DNA of 64,000 nt from assembly GCF_003460605.1 (NCBI RefSeq), contig NZ_QTVN01000014.1:58608-122607 (forward strand). Reading direction: 5' to 3'. The position numbers were made by a program, and so were the translations under genes. Shown here one piece after another: positions 8,172 to 16,569 of the stretch (the first letter of the stretch is position 1; each line of letters opens with the position of its first letter). Below the pieces are notes generated by a model, which made no database searches, was not told the DNA's origin, and worked only from the letters and a program-made list of their open reading frames with translations. The DNA comes from Ruminococcus sp. AF31-8BH (GTDB taxonomy: Bacteria; Bacillota; Clostridia; Lachnospirales; Lachnospiraceae).

Positions 8172-9401
8172 ATGAAGTACGATTTTACAAGTATTTTGGA
8201 CCGCAGGGGAAAGGATGCCATTGCAGTGGACGCTCCTTATGTGGAGGGCTGCTTTAATCATGAGTATTTTGCGGCTGCCACACTGAAAGAAGGGATGGAC
8301 TGGATCCCTATGTGGGTTGCGGACATGAATTTCCCAACTGTGCCCACTGTGCAGAAAGCCGTCGTGGAGAGAACGGCCCATCCGGCATTCGGATATTTTT
8401 CCCCAAGGGACGAATATTTCGGGGAAATTATCAAGTGGCAGGAGACCAGAAACCAGGTGACCGGGCTGACCAAAGAGTGTATCGGGTATGAGAACGGCGT
8501 TCTGGGCGGCGTGATCAGTGCGCTGAATGTGCTTTGCTCAAAAGGGGACAGCGTGCTGGTGCATTCTCCAACTTATGTGGGATTTACCGGGGCTCTTACT
8601 AATAATGGATACTACATTGTACACAGTGCTTTGAAAAAAGACGAGGAAAATGTATGGCGCATGGACTTTGCCGACATGGAAAAGAAGATTGTGGAAAATC
8701 ACATTCACGCCTGCATTATGTGCAGTCCCCATAATCCAACAGGTCGCGTCTGGGAGCGTTGGGAACTGGAAAAAGCTATGGAGCTTTTCAAGAAACATGA
8801 TGTGTATGTGGTTTCCGATGAGATCTGGTCCGATCTGATCCTTGGGGAAAATAAACATATCCCTACCCAGATGATTTCTGAGGATGCGAGAAACCGCACC
8901 ATTGCCATGTATGCGCCGTCCAAAACCTTTAACCTGGCCGGGCTGATCGGAAGCTACCATATTATCTATAATTCCTGGCTGCGTGACAGAGTGGACAAGG
9001 AATCCAGCCTGAGTCATTATAATGAGATGAATGTGCTGTCCATGTATGCGCTGATTGGTGCGTACCAGCCAGAAGGCTATGAGTGGGTGGATGAACTTCG
9101 CCAGGTGCTCACCGAGAACGTGGAGTTTGCATGCGATTATATTAGGGAACATTTCGATGAGGTGGAGGTGTCCAAGCCTCAGGGAACTTATATGCTGTTC
9201 CTGGATTGTGAGAAGTGGTGCAAAGCCCATGGCAAAAATATGGACGAGCTGGAGCGCGCCGGACTGGAAGTTGGAGTCATGTGGCAGGACGGCAGACCAT
9301 TCCACGGGGAGTACGGCATCCGCATGAACCTGGCTCTGCCGCTGTCACGGGTGAAGGAAGCCTTTGAGCGGCTGGATAAGTTTGTTTTTAATGCGGAGTA
9401 A
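8172..9401 (+). CDS. MalY/PatB-family PLP-dependent C-S lyase
   Basis: 409-residue fold-type I pyridoxal-phosphate enzyme of the MalY/PatB family, which cleaves cystathionine or cysteine to H2S/thiol, pyruvate and ammonia. Seen: GYFSPRDEYF near the N-terminus, CSPHNPTGRVW, the PLP-phosphate region VSDEIWSDL, the Schiff-base lysine in PSKTFNLAGL and the C-terminal GIRMNLALPLSRVKEAF. Translation starts 3 bp after the Crp/Fnr stop; the ribosome site ACAGGAGG lies inside that gene. The link to the regulator suggests a role in sulfur or redox balance, but MalY enzymes have several substrates. Confidence 0.9.
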   Translation: MKYDFTSILDRRGKDAIAVDAPYVEGCFNHEYFAAATLKEGMDWIPMWVADMNFPTVPTVQKAVVERTAHPAFGYFSPRDEYFGEIIKWQETRNQVTGLTKECIGYENGVLGGVISALNVLCSKGDSVLVHSPTYVGFTGALTNNGYYIVHSALKKDEENVWRMDFADMEKKIVENHIHACIMCSPHNPTGRVWERWELEKAMELFKKHDVYVVSDEIWSDLILGENKHIPTQMISEDARNRTIAMYAPSKTFNLAGLIGSYHIIYNSWLRDRVDKESSLSHYNEMNVLSMYALIGAYQPEGYEWVDELRQVLTENVEFACDYIREHFDEVEVSKPQGTYMLFLDCEKWCKAHGKNMDELERAGLEVGVMWQDGRPFHGEYGIRMNLALPLSRVKEAFERLDKFVFNAE

Positions 9402-9425
9402 ATGATTTTGAGACACATTCTAACA

Positions 9426-10025
9426 TCATAAAACGCGAAGCGCCGCCTCCAGCCCGCGTACAAGATCTTCAAGTGCCATACTTGGTGTCGGCCGGTTCAT
9501 AGTGGAAGTCTGAACCGGAATATAAGGGACATGGACGAATCCGCCCCGGGTATTGGGAAATTCATGATGAATGTGATACAAAACACCATACATCAGCTGA
9601 TTGCACACGAATGTGCCTGCGGAATAAGAGATGGCAGCCGGAATTCCGGCGTTACGGATGGCAGCCACCATATCCTTGACAGGAAGCGTGGAAAAATACC
9701 CATCCGCGCCGTCCGCAAATACAGGCTCGTCATGTGGTTGGTTTCCCTGATTATCCGGGATGGCGGCATCCATGAGATTGATGGCAATCTGTTCCACAGT
9801 GATGGCAGTGCGACCTCCAGCCTGTCCAATGCAAAGGACAACATCCGGCTGGTGAAGCACCATGGCTTCATGAACCGCCTGGGTGGAAGCTCCGAATACG
9901 GTAGGGACAACAAGTTTAATAAGTTCCATATCCGGGGCTGGTGCCTGAATTTGTTTCAGCGCTTCCTGCGCCGGATTGACAGTTTCCCCTCCGAAAGGGT
10001 CAAATGCGGTCAGCAGAATTTTCAT
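9426..10025 (-). CDS. pcp: Pyroglutamyl-peptidase I
   Basis: 199-residue cysteine peptidase (family C15) that removes N-terminal pyroglutamate from peptides in the cytoplasm. N-terminus MKILLTAFDPFGGETVNPA is diagnostic. Catalytic Glu lies in ITVEQIAIN (~residue 80), Cys in SYSAGTFVCNQLMYG (~143) and His in GGFVHVPYIP (~165). Length is near the usual 200-215. It is convergent with the MalY gene with a 24-bp gap. Ribosome site AGGAGG is visible upstream on the minus strand. Confidence 0.95.
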   Translation of the reverse strand: MKILLTAFDPFGGETVNPAQEALKQIQAPAPDMELIKLVVPTVFGASTQAVHEAMVLHQPDVVLCIGQAGGRTAITVEQIAINLMDAAIPDNQGNQPHDEPVFADGADGYFSTLPVKDMVAAIRNAGIPAAISYSAGTFVCNQLMYGVLYHIHHEFPNTRGGFVHVPYIPVQTSTMNRPTPSMALEDLVRGLEAALRVL

Positions 10026-10126
10026 GGCAGTAAAACCTCCTGTAATAGTAGTTGGGATGTGTAAAAAATATTATAACAGACATGGAGGGAAGTTTGAACC
10101 GAAATCTGTCTGAAAATGTGTTGGCT

Positions 10127-10212
10127 TAGAGTATGTCCCCCAAAAGGCTTTCTGCAAGATGTGCGTCACAATTTGCGAGAGATTGCGGGAATGATTTTGG
10201 TGATACGCTCTA
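10127..10212. repeat. 86-bp element with terminal inverted repeats, copy 1
   Basis: Starts TAGAGTATG and ends ATACGCTCTA. The core, AAGGCTTTCTGCAAGATGTG plus the following CGTCACAATTTG, is identical to the core at 16433-16507. The ends are imperfect inverted repeats. It carries about a dozen extra bases (GCGAGAGATTGC region) relative to copy 2. No coding capacity. Probably a small non-autonomous mobile or REP-like element. Confidence 0.75.
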
Positions 10213-10284
10213 ACGCAGTTTTGGCTAGATGTTTGATAAAAAAGTTTACAGAAGAACAAAAATGCAGTACGATATAGAAATAAA

Positions 10285-10342
10285 ATTTGTAACTGTTCAG
10301 TACCTTCACAATACTGCCTCGCAGAATAGTTACTAAAATTTA
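10285..10342. repeat. Inverted repeat upstream of the PAS gene
   Basis: AAATTTGTAACT (10286-10297) is mirrored by AGTTACTAAAATTT (10327-10340) around a ~30-nt loop. It lies just before the PAS-protein ribosome site and could be a leader hairpin or a remnant of a small palindromic element. Apart from this and the 86-bp element, I see nothing else in 10026-10364. Confidence 0.4.
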
Positions 10343-10364
10343 TAACAGCAGGAGAACGAACAAA

Positions 10365-10736
10365 ATGAATTTAACACCCTATTTCAAAAGCATCATTGAC
10401 CAGGACACTGCCTCTGTGGTGATCTGCAATCTGGCTCATGAGATCATCTACATGAATCCCCAGGCCATCGCCAATTATCACAAATGGGGCGGTGAGGCGC
10501 TGATCGGAAAAAGTCTTATGAACTGCCATAACCCCAAGTCCAAGGAGGTGATCGAGAAAGTCATCGCCTGGTTTGGCAAAAGCAAAGAACACAACCGCAT
10601 CCACACTTTCTATAATGAAAAGCAAGCGAAAGACGTATACATGATTGCGCTTCGAGATGAAAACGGAACCCTCATCGGCTACTACGAAAAACACGAGTAT
10701 CGAACAAGGGATGAAGAGCCTTTCTACAATTTTTAA
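10365..10736 (+). CDS. PAS-domain protein
   Basis: 123-residue single-domain protein. The fold is PAS-like: SVVICNLAHEIIYMNPQAIANY, then GKSLMNCHNPKS and the C-terminal strand YMIALRDENGTLIGYYEKHEY. Such stand-alone PAS proteins bind small ligands or heme and act as sensors, but no output domain or linked kinase is present. It starts at ATG after CAGGAG, and has its own terminator. The target and ligand are unknown. Confidence 0.8.
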   Translation: MNLTPYFKSIIDQDTASVVICNLAHEIIYMNPQAIANYHKWGGEALIGKSLMNCHNPKSKEVIEKVIAWFGKSKEHNRIHTFYNEKQAKDVYMIALRDENGTLIGYYEKHEYRTRDEEPFYNF

Positions 10737-10740
10737 TGAA

Positions 10741-10796
10741 AAAAAGCATATGAACTTATCCCCACGGATAAAATTCATATGCTTTCTTTTTTTTGC
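10741..10796. terminator. Terminator after the PAS gene
   Basis: AAAGCATATGAA and TTCATATGCTTT form the stem, followed by TCTTTTTTTT. It also lies before the end of the convergent membrane-protein gene and may act on both. Confidence 0.85.
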
Positions 10797-10817
10797 GTCG
10801 AAATGCGGCTTCCGCAG

Positions 10818-11294
10818 TTAGCTGAACACCGCGAACAGCGCTCCAAACAGCCCTGCACTTGCAGCTCCCATAATGATTCCAGCCAGCAGAACCCCCAGCA
10901 TAACTGCAAGAACGCTGGACTTGAAATCCATATCCAGAAGGCTGGCAGCCAGAGTTCCGGTCCAGGCGCCTGTACCCGGAAGCGGGATTCCGACGAACAG
11001 AAGCAGTGCCAGAAACAGTCCCCGGCCCGCCTTTGCCTGAAGTGCCTTGCCGCCCTTTTCCCCCTTCTCCAGACAGAAGGTGAAGAAACGTCCGATTACA
11101 GGCTTATCCTTTCCCCATTCCAGCACCTTGCGTGCAAAGAAATAAATAAAGGGTACCGGGATCATGTTTCCGATAATCGCAATAATGTAAGCCTGAGTCA
11201 GCGGAATACCAAAAGCCACCGCATAAGGAATAGCCCCTCTAAGCTCAATCAGCGGCACCATAGAAATCAGAAAAACAATCAGATAACTTTTCAT
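10818..11294 (-). CDS. COG2426 small multidrug-export-like membrane protein
   Basis: 158 residues, about four to five hydrophobic segments (residues ~3-25, 38-55, 88-110, 125-158). Conserved features of the COG2426/Sm_multidrug_ex family: VPLIELRGAIPYA near the N-terminus, NMIPVPFIYFF, and GIPLPGTGAWTG. The function of the family is not established despite its name. The ATG at 11294 follows AGGAG on the minus strand; an in-frame TTG two codons upstream is less likely. Confidence 0.85.
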   Translation of the reverse strand: MKSYLIVFLISMVPLIELRGAIPYAVAFGIPLTQAYIIAIIGNMIPVPFIYFFARKVLEWGKDKPVIGRFFTFCLEKGEKGGKALQAKAGRGLFLALLLFVGIPLPGTGAWTGTLAASLLDMDFKSSVLAVMLGVLLAGIIMGAASAGLFGALFAVFS

Positions 11295-11463
11295 GTGCAA
11301 ATCTCCTCTTAAAATTCAATTCAATGCCAATATACGTTGTCTTTCCCTGAAAAACAACCAATCTGGTTTATTATACATGAAAATCCCCCGATTGAACAGA
11401 GCAAAACAGGGAAAAAATTTAGAAAAAAGTTAAGAAAAATTTATGTTTTTCCCTAGAAAACTA

Positions 11464-11522
11464 TTGACAGCAAAATAAACCATGCTATAATAAAAACAAA
11501 CATATGAATAATTGTTCATATG
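11464..11522 (+). promoter_or_regulatory. Promoter with ArsR/SmtB-type operator for the metal-efflux operon
   Basis: TTGACA (11464-11469), 16-nt spacer, TATAAT (11486-11491), then the palindrome CATATGAA-TAATTG-TTCATATG (11501-11522) at the transcription start. The form (ATATGAA-N6-TTCATAT) matches 12-2-12 operators of SmtB/CzrA/CadC repressors. The cognate repressor gene is at 14066-14437. Confidence 0.88.
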
Positions 11523-11557
11523 AAACAAAGAACATTTTCAAAAAGGAGATCACTACC

Positions 11558-11776
11558 ATGAAAAAAACTTACAAAATCGACGTTGACTGTGCAAACTGTG
11601 CGAACAAGATGGAGGAAGCTGCTAAGAACACAGCTGGTGTTAAGAATGCAACTGTGAACTTCATGACACTGAAAATGATCGTTGAGTTTGAAGATGGACA
11701 GGAGCCGAAGGCAGTTATGCAGGAAGTCCTGAAGAACTGCAAGAAAGTAGAAGATGACTGCGAGATCTTCTTATAA
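11558..11776 (+). CDS. Heavy-metal-associated (HMA) domain protein
   Basis: 72-residue ferredoxin-like metal-binding domain, MKKTYKIDVDCANCANKMEE, with the ligand pair CANC at residues ~10-13. It would bind Zn/Cd or Cu and hand it to the P-type ATPase encoded next. The ATG at 11558 has AAAGGAG ten bases upstream; an earlier in-frame ATG at 11504 lies inside the operator and is rejected. The ATPase has no HMA domain of its own, so this protein probably supplies it in trans. Confidence 0.9.
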   Translation: MKKTYKIDVDCANCANKMEEAAKNTAGVKNATVNFMTLKMIVEFEDGQEPKAVMQEVLKNCKKVEDDCEIFL

Positions 11777-11849
11777 GAAGAAAAAGAAACGCAGAATCGC
11801 CCGGAGCATGCCCAGAAGGTTTGGAGAGGTCCACATGCTCTGAAGCAAC

Positions 11850-11883
11850 CGCCGGACAGAGTCGTGAGCTGTCCGGCTTTTCC
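11850..11883 (+). terminator. Hairpin between HMA and ATPase genes
   Basis: CCGGACAG and CTGTCCGG with a 9-nt loop, followed by CTTTT. A second small hairpin, CGCGGT/ACCGCG, follows at ~11896-11915. They probably reduce read-through, so that the small HMA protein is made in excess of the ATPase. Confidence 0.6.
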
Positions 11884-11989
11884 AAAATGAATCCCGCGGT
11901 AATGCATCACCGCGATCCTATAAACTGGCAGCTTTGGCCAGAAATAATCCTAAATTTTCAATAATTAAAGGAGGCCATGCCCCGGCGGC

Positions 11990-13870
11990 ATGAGAAATGC
12001 TATGAATAAAAAGCAGAAAAAAGTTCTGATCAGAATCATTATTACGTTTGTACTTCTGATCTTGCTGCGTTTTATTCCGGTAGAAGGCTATGTTCGAATG
12101 GCATTGTACATGATTCCTTATCTGGTAATCGGTTATGACATTCTGAAAAAAGCGTTCAAAGGAATCAAAAACAGGCAGGTATTTGATGAAAATTTCCTGA
12201 TGGCAGTTGCCACAGTAGGTGCCATTGCCTTAGGCGATTACCAGGAGGGAACAGCTGTAATGCTGTTTTACCAGATCGGGGAGCTTTTCCAGAGCTATGC
12301 AGTAGGAAAGAGCAGACGAAACATCAGTGAGCTGATGGATATCCGCCCGGACTATGCAAATGTGGAGCGAGATGGCAAGCTGGAGAAGGTTGATCCGGAT
12401 GAGGTTGAGGTTGGAACTGTGATCGTGGTTCAGCCTGGTGAGAAAATCCCCATTGATGGAATCATCGAAGAGGGAACTTCCACATTAAACACCAGCGCCC
12501 TGACCGGAGAGAGCCTTCCAAGAGATGCCAAAGCCGGAGAAGAAGTAATCAGCGGCTGCATCAACATGACAGGCGTGCTGAAAATCCGCACCACCAAAGA
12601 ATTCGGCGAATCCACCGTTTCCAAGATCCTGGATCTTGTGGAAAATTCCAGTTCCAAGAAATCCAGATCCGAGAACTTTATTTCCAAATTCGCAAAATAT
12701 TACACCCCTGCAGTCTGCTACAGTGCCCTTGCCCTTGCAGTCATCCCGCCTCTTTGCAGAATGCTGTTCATGGGACTTTCCCCGGAGTGGGGCGACTGGA
12801 TCTACCGTGCCCTTACCTTCCTGGTAATCAGCTGCCCATGTGCACTGGTCATCAGTATTCCTCTTAGCTTTTTCGCAGGAATCGGCGGCGCCAGCAATCA
12901 GGGTGTCCTGGTAAAAGGTTCCAACTATCTGGAAGCACTTTCTCAGGCAAAGATCGTAGTATTTGATAAAACCGGGACCATGACAAAAGGTGTCTTCGAG
13001 GTAAGCGGAATCCATCACAGCCAGATGGAAGATGCCAAGCTTCTGGAATATGCAGCTTATGCAGAGTGTTCTTCCTCCCATCCAATCAGCAAAAGCCTTC
13101 AGAAAGCATACGGCAAGCCCATTGACCGAAACCGTGTAACCGACATTGAGGAAATCGGCGGAAACGGTGTAATCGCGAAGGTTGACGGCGTGCAGGTCGC
13201 AGCCGGAAATGCCAAGCTGATGAAGCGTCTTGGCATCGAATACAAAGACTGCCATCATGTAGGAACCGTTGTCCACATGGCAGTTGACGGCAAATATGCA
13301 GGACACATCCTGATTTCCGACATTCTGAAGCCTCATGCAAAAGAGGCCATCGCCAACCTGAAAAAGGCAGGCGTTGCCAAGACTGTTATGCTCACTGGAG
13401 ATGCCCGCAATGTGGCAGAGTCCGTGGCAGCAGAGCTTGGAATCGGAGAAGTGCACAGTGAGCTTCTTCCGGCAGACAAGGTTGCCAAGGTGGAAGAGCT
13501 TCTGGCAAACAAATCTGAGAAAGAGAAGCTGGTATTCGTTGGGGATGGAATCAACGATGCGCCGGTTCTTTCCAGAGCAGATATCGGAATCGCCATGGGT
13601 GCTCTCGGATCAGATGCTGCAATTGAAGCAGCCGACGTTGTCCTGATGGATGACGACCCTGTGAAAATCGCCAAAGCCATCCGCATTTCCAGAAAGTGCA
13701 TGCGCATTGTATATGAGAATATTTACTTCGCAATTGGAGTCAAGCTGATCTGCCTGATCCTGGGCGCACTTGGTATTGCAAACATGTGGGTTGCCATTTT
13801 CGCAGATGTAGGAGTTATGGTTCTCGCAGTACTTAACGCGATCCGCACATTGTTTGTAAAGAATCTTTAA
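11990..13870 (+). CDS. P1B-type heavy-metal-exporting ATPase (Zn/Cd/Pb type)
   Basis: 626-residue membrane pump. Motifs: actuator TGES (GALTGES-like, residues ~165), the metal-binding SCPCALVISIP in a transmembrane helix, phosphorylation site DKTGTMTKG, SSSHPIS of the nucleotide domain, and GDGINDAPVL. The last helices contain a Lys (IGVKLICLIL) and an Asp (IFADVGVMVLAVLNAIR), the signature of the P1B-2 Zn2+/Cd2+/Pb2+ class. No N-terminal HMA domain is present; a separate HMA protein precedes it. An alternative start is the ATG at 12002. An AGGAGG and a small hairpin lie upstream. Confidence 0.93.
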   Translation: MRNAMNKKQKKVLIRIIITFVLLILLRFIPVEGYVRMALYMIPYLVIGYDILKKAFKGIKNRQVFDENFLMAVATVGAIALGDYQEGTAVMLFYQIGELFQSYAVGKSRRNISELMDIRPDYANVERDGKLEKVDPDEVEVGTVIVVQPGEKIPIDGIIEEGTSTLNTSALTGESLPRDAKAGEEVISGCINMTGVLKIRTTKEFGESTVSKILDLVENSSSKKSRSENFISKFAKYYTPAVCYSALALAVIPPLCRMLFMGLSPEWGDWIYRALTFLVISCPCALVISIPLSFFAGIGGASNQGVLVKGSNYLEALSQAKIVVFDKTGTMTKGVFEVSGIHHSQMEDAKLLEYAAYAECSSSHPISKSLQKAYGKPIDRNRVTDIEEIGGNGVIAKVDGVQVAAGNAKLMKRLGIEYKDCHHVGTVVHMAVDGKYAGHILISDILKPHAKEAIANLKKAGVAKTVMLTGDARNVAESVAAELGIGEVHSELLPADKVAKVEELLANKSEKEKLVFVGDGINDAPVLSRADIGIAMGALGSDAAIEAADVVLMDDDPVKIAKAIRISRKCMRIVYENIYFAIGVKLICLILGALGIANMWVAIFADVGVMVLAVLNAIRTLFVKNL

Positions 13871-14065
13871 TGATACAGAGAGATGCCGCTGAAAGATGAC
13901 ATCTATGTTTTAGAAACAAAAGAGGGGGCAGAGAATTTTGCCCCCTGAATTCATATAATGAAATTCAGTGAACGGATACAACGGATATTAAGGAATAAGC
14001 ATATTGATTTGCTTGATATTTCGTTGTATTGTTATTTGGATATCTATAAAATGAGGTGCCTGATT

Positions 14066-14437
14066 ATGAAAAAAGATACAGAGAAAGAGGTTGAAACCTG
14101 CGATTGCTGTGAGGTTCACGAAAACCTTCTTCAGATCGTAAACGAAACTCTTCCGGAGGAAAATGAACTCTATGATCTTGCAGAGCTTTTTAAGGTATTT
14201 GGCGATTCCACAAGAATCCGCATTCTGTTTGTGCTTTTTGAGGCAGAGGTATGCGTGTGCGATCTTGCCAAGGCTTTGAATATGACACAGTCCGCTATTT
14301 CTCATCAGCTTCGCATTCTGAAGCAGAATAAGCTGGTAAAAAGCCGCCGGGAGGGCAAATCCATTTTCTATTCTCTGGCAGACGAGCATGTGCGCACCAT
14401 TATCGACCAGGGAAGAGAGCACATTGAAGAAGAATAA
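14066..14437 (+). CDS. ArsR/SmtB-family metal-sensing repressor (CadC-like)
   Basis: 123-residue winged-helix repressor. Helix-turn-helix: DLAKALNMTQSAISHQLRILKQNKLV. It keeps two metal-site types: the N-terminal ETCDCC cysteines plus CVCDLA (the CadC alpha3N Cd/Pb site) and D-x-H...H-x-x-E in DEHVRTIIDQGREHIEE, whose spacing equals the SmtB/CzrA alpha5 zinc site. The start at 14066 (MKKDTEKE) has GAGGTG upstream; the frame extends to 13958 but the extra residues are not family-like. It most likely represses the operator at 11501-11522. It is last in the operon. Confidence 0.92.
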   Translation: MKKDTEKEVETCDCCEVHENLLQIVNETLPEENELYDLAELFKVFGDSTRIRILFVLFEAEVCVCDLAKALNMTQSAISHQLRILKQNKLVKSRREGKSIFYSLADEHVRTIIDQGREHIEEE

Positions 14438-14514
14438 CAAGGCTGCAAGTGAACGGTAAAATAACAGGCTCTGAAGGGGTTGACTTCCTGGAGCCAATTT
14501 GATATATTAAATAC

Positions 14515-14658
14515 ACTTGTAGATTCCGTGAGGGAGTAGTTTGCGTGAAAGCGTGGTTTGTCAACAGTCGCGGCTTTGGTTCATTTTGGATCTTGCCTGG
14601 CAAATCTTAAAGAATGAGACTCATGTATGTCTGTTTTTGGCATACATGAGTCTTTTTG
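14515..14658 (+). promoter_or_regulatory. yybP-ykoY (Mn2+) riboswitch with terminator, copy 1
   Basis: Conserved pieces: GTGAGGGAGTAG (14528-14539), TTTGTCAACAG (14568-14578), the closing helix AGATT/AATCT (14521-14525 with 14603-14607) and AATGAGACTCATG. The terminator GACTCATGTATG (14618-14629) / CATACATGAGTC (14641-14652) plus TTTTT includes the conserved GAGAC, so metal binding would favour read-through. It lies directly upstream of a cation/Ca2+ exchanger gene, as in other members of the family. Rest of 14438-14514: promoter-like TTGACT...TATATT. Confidence 0.88.
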
Positions 14659-14746
14659 CGTTTTGGAATTTTATACCTATACGATTGCCTTATAAGGAAT
14701 CTGTAAAAAGGAAAAAATAATTATAACAAGAGTAAAGGAGAATGTT

Positions 14747-15748
14747 ATGCAGGATTTTATTAATGGATTGCCAATCGCAGCAGTTATTCTGCTGTTACTG
14801 GCAGGCTTCGCCTTTCTGGTAAAGGGCGCTGATCTTTTTGTAGAAGGAAGCTCCAGTATTGCAAGGAAATTAAAGGTTCCGACTATTATCATCGGACTTA
14901 CCATCGTAGCCATGGGAACCTCACTTCCGGAAACAGCAGTCAGTGTAACGGCTTCTATGGTGCAGAATAATGAGCTTGCAGTCAGTAATGTGGTAGGCTC
15001 CAATATTTTTAATCTGATGTTTGTAATCGGTGTCTGCTCCATACTGACTCCCATCATGGTACAAAATGTAACTCTGATCAGAGATATTCCCTTGTCCTTT
15101 GGATGTGCCCTGTTGCTGCTTGTGCTGGGAATTCTTGGCATAGGTGATAAAACAGGAATGACACTTGGACATATAGACGGAATTGTTTTTCTTATTATAT
15201 TTGCTGTATATATTTTCACAATGGTACAAAGTGCAATGAAGGCCAGAGCGGCAGGACAGAAGGTTGAGATAGAAGGTGTTGAGGCGTGTGAAACGAAAGA
15301 ACTGTCATATGCAAAAAGCATTCTCTTTCTCATCGTAGGAGCCGGTGCCATTGCATTTGGAGGCGATCTGACCGTTGATACTGCCAGCAGGATCGCAATC
15401 GAGCTTGGAATGAGCCAGACCCTGGTAGGCCTTACCATTGTATCCATCGGAACTTCACTTCCGGAGCTTGTAACCTCTATAGTTGCGGCAAGAAAGAATG
15501 AAGTGGATATGGCAATCGGAAATGCTGTAGGTTCCAACATTTTTAACATTCTGATGGTACTTGGAATCTCAGCAACCATCAGCCCGGTTGCTCTGCTTAG
15601 AGAAAATATCATCGATATTATTATTCTTATGATATTTACAGTGCTTGTATGGCTTTTTGCAGGAACGAAAAGAAAAATCAGCCGTAAAGAAGGTATTATT
15701 ATGGCTCTGACTTATCTGGTTTACTGTGGATATATTATAATTCGTTAA
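14747..15748 (+). CDS. Calcium/sodium antiporter, CaxA/YrbG family
   Basis: 333-residue cation exchanger of the Na+/Ca2+ family, with ~10 transmembrane segments in two inverted halves. Each half has the alpha-repeat: IVAMGTSLPETAVSV...NVVGSNIFNLMFV and IVSIGTSLPELVTSI...NAVGSNIFNILMV. A polar loop (residues ~165-185) links them. Expression is probably induced by Mn2+ through the yybP-ykoY leader just upstream, so it may export Mn2+ and/or Ca2+; the substrate is inferred from that leader. Confidence 0.92.
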   Translation: MQDFINGLPIAAVILLLLAGFAFLVKGADLFVEGSSSIARKLKVPTIIIGLTIVAMGTSLPETAVSVTASMVQNNELAVSNVVGSNIFNLMFVIGVCSILTPIMVQNVTLIRDIPLSFGCALLLLVLGILGIGDKTGMTLGHIDGIVFLIIFAVYIFTMVQSAMKARAAGQKVEIEGVEACETKELSYAKSILFLIVGAGAIAFGGDLTVDTASRIAIELGMSQTLVGLTIVSIGTSLPELVTSIVAARKNEVDMAIGNAVGSNIFNILMVLGISATISPVALLRENIIDIIILMIFTVLVWLFAGTKRKISRKEGIIMALTYLVYCGYIIIR

Positions 15749-15761
15749 TTGGACTTACATG

Positions 15762-15808
15762 AAAAAAAGCTTTTATCCGTTCCCTTTGGACAGATAAAAG
15801 CTTTTTTA
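15762..15808. terminator. Bidirectional terminator between the exchanger and mntP
   Basis: AAAAAAGCTTTTATC pairs with GATAAAAGCTTTTTT; symmetric A and T runs make it functional on both strands for two convergent genes. Confidence 0.88.
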
Positions 15809-15823
15809 TGATAAATACACACG

Positions 15824-16408
15824 TTAAAGTACATTGCTGATAAAAATCTCCAGACCGATTGCGATTAGGATCACGCCGCCTAAGATATCCGCTTTGTTGG
15901 AAAGCCTTGTACCAAAGCGTTTTCCAAGGGAAAGCCCGGTCATACAGATAAAGAAGGTAACCACAGCAATAATCACAGAACAGACAAGAGCCATCAGCCA
16001 GTCATAATTGGCAATGGTAAAGCCTACAGACAAAGCATCAATGGAGGTGGCAACTCCCTGGATAAAAAGTGCTTTAAGACCGATTCCTGAAAACTCTTCC
16101 TCTTCTCCAGTCCCCCGGATGCCGTTTATCAGCATGGAACCGCCGATATAACCCAGCAGGATCAATGCAATCCACGGAATAAATTTCTCAAAAGACCGGA
16201 AGGATTCCACAATGGTATGAACACATAGCCAGCCGGCCATAGGCATAAAGGCCTGGAATCCGCCGAAGATCCCGGCAATACCGCACATTTTTCGGACTCT
16301 CATTTTCGGCTCATGAAGGCCGTTGGCAAGAGAGACAGAAAACGCATCCATTGCAAGCCCAACTCCCAGAAGAGCACTGTTGAGAAAAAAGACAAAGCTG
16401 TAACTCAT
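15824..16408 (-). CDS. mntP: Manganese efflux pump MntP
   Basis: 194-residue, six-helix MntP/YebN-type membrane protein. The duplicated acidic motifs GVGLAMDAFSVSLANG and GVATSIDALSVGFTIA are characteristic. The start at 16408 (MSYSFVFFLN) has GGAGG upstream on the minus strand. The open frame runs further upstream to 16501 but that part translates the 75-bp repeat and is not protein-coding. It lies behind a yybP-ykoY riboswitch (16735-16570), the classic Mn2+-induced arrangement. Confidence 0.95.
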   Translation of the reverse strand: MSYSFVFFLNSALLGVGLAMDAFSVSLANGLHEPKMRVRKMCGIAGIFGGFQAFMPMAGWLCVHTIVESFRSFEKFIPWIALILLGYIGGSMLINGIRGTGEEEEFSGIGLKALFIQGVATSIDALSVGFTIANYDWLMALVCSVIIAVVTFFICMTGLSLGKRFGTRLSNKADILGGVILIAIGLEIFISNVL

Positions 16409-16432
16409 TTTTACTTTCCTCCATATTTTAAC

Positions 16433-16507
16433 TAGAGCGTGTTTGAAAAAGGCTTTCTGCAAGATGTGCGTCACAATTTGTGGGAATGATTTTTCAAACA
16501 CGCTCTA
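16433..16507. repeat. 75-bp element with 18-bp perfect terminal inverted repeats, copy 2
   Basis: TAGAGCGTGTTTGAAAAA at the left end is perfectly mirrored at the right end (16490-16507). The core matches the element at 10127-10212. It is inserted in the 5' untranslated region of mntP, between the riboswitch terminators and the mntP ribosome site. Confidence 0.85.
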
Positions 16508-16516
16508 AAAAGCATG

Positions 16517-16557
16517 AAAAAAGACCCGATATATAACCATCGCTATATATTGGGTCA
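16517..16557 (-). terminator. Second terminator in the mntP leader
   Basis: On the minus strand GACCCAATATATA pairs with TATATATCGGGTC and is followed by TTTTTT. It follows the riboswitch's own hairpin, so the leader has two successive terminators before mntP. Confidence 0.75.
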
Positions 16558-16569
16558 TCAACAATCTTA

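Noticed and set aside
10071..10259. 62-codon minus-strand open frame
   Set aside because: It translates the 86-bp inverted-repeat element; the same peptide-like string appears in front of mntP for the same reason.
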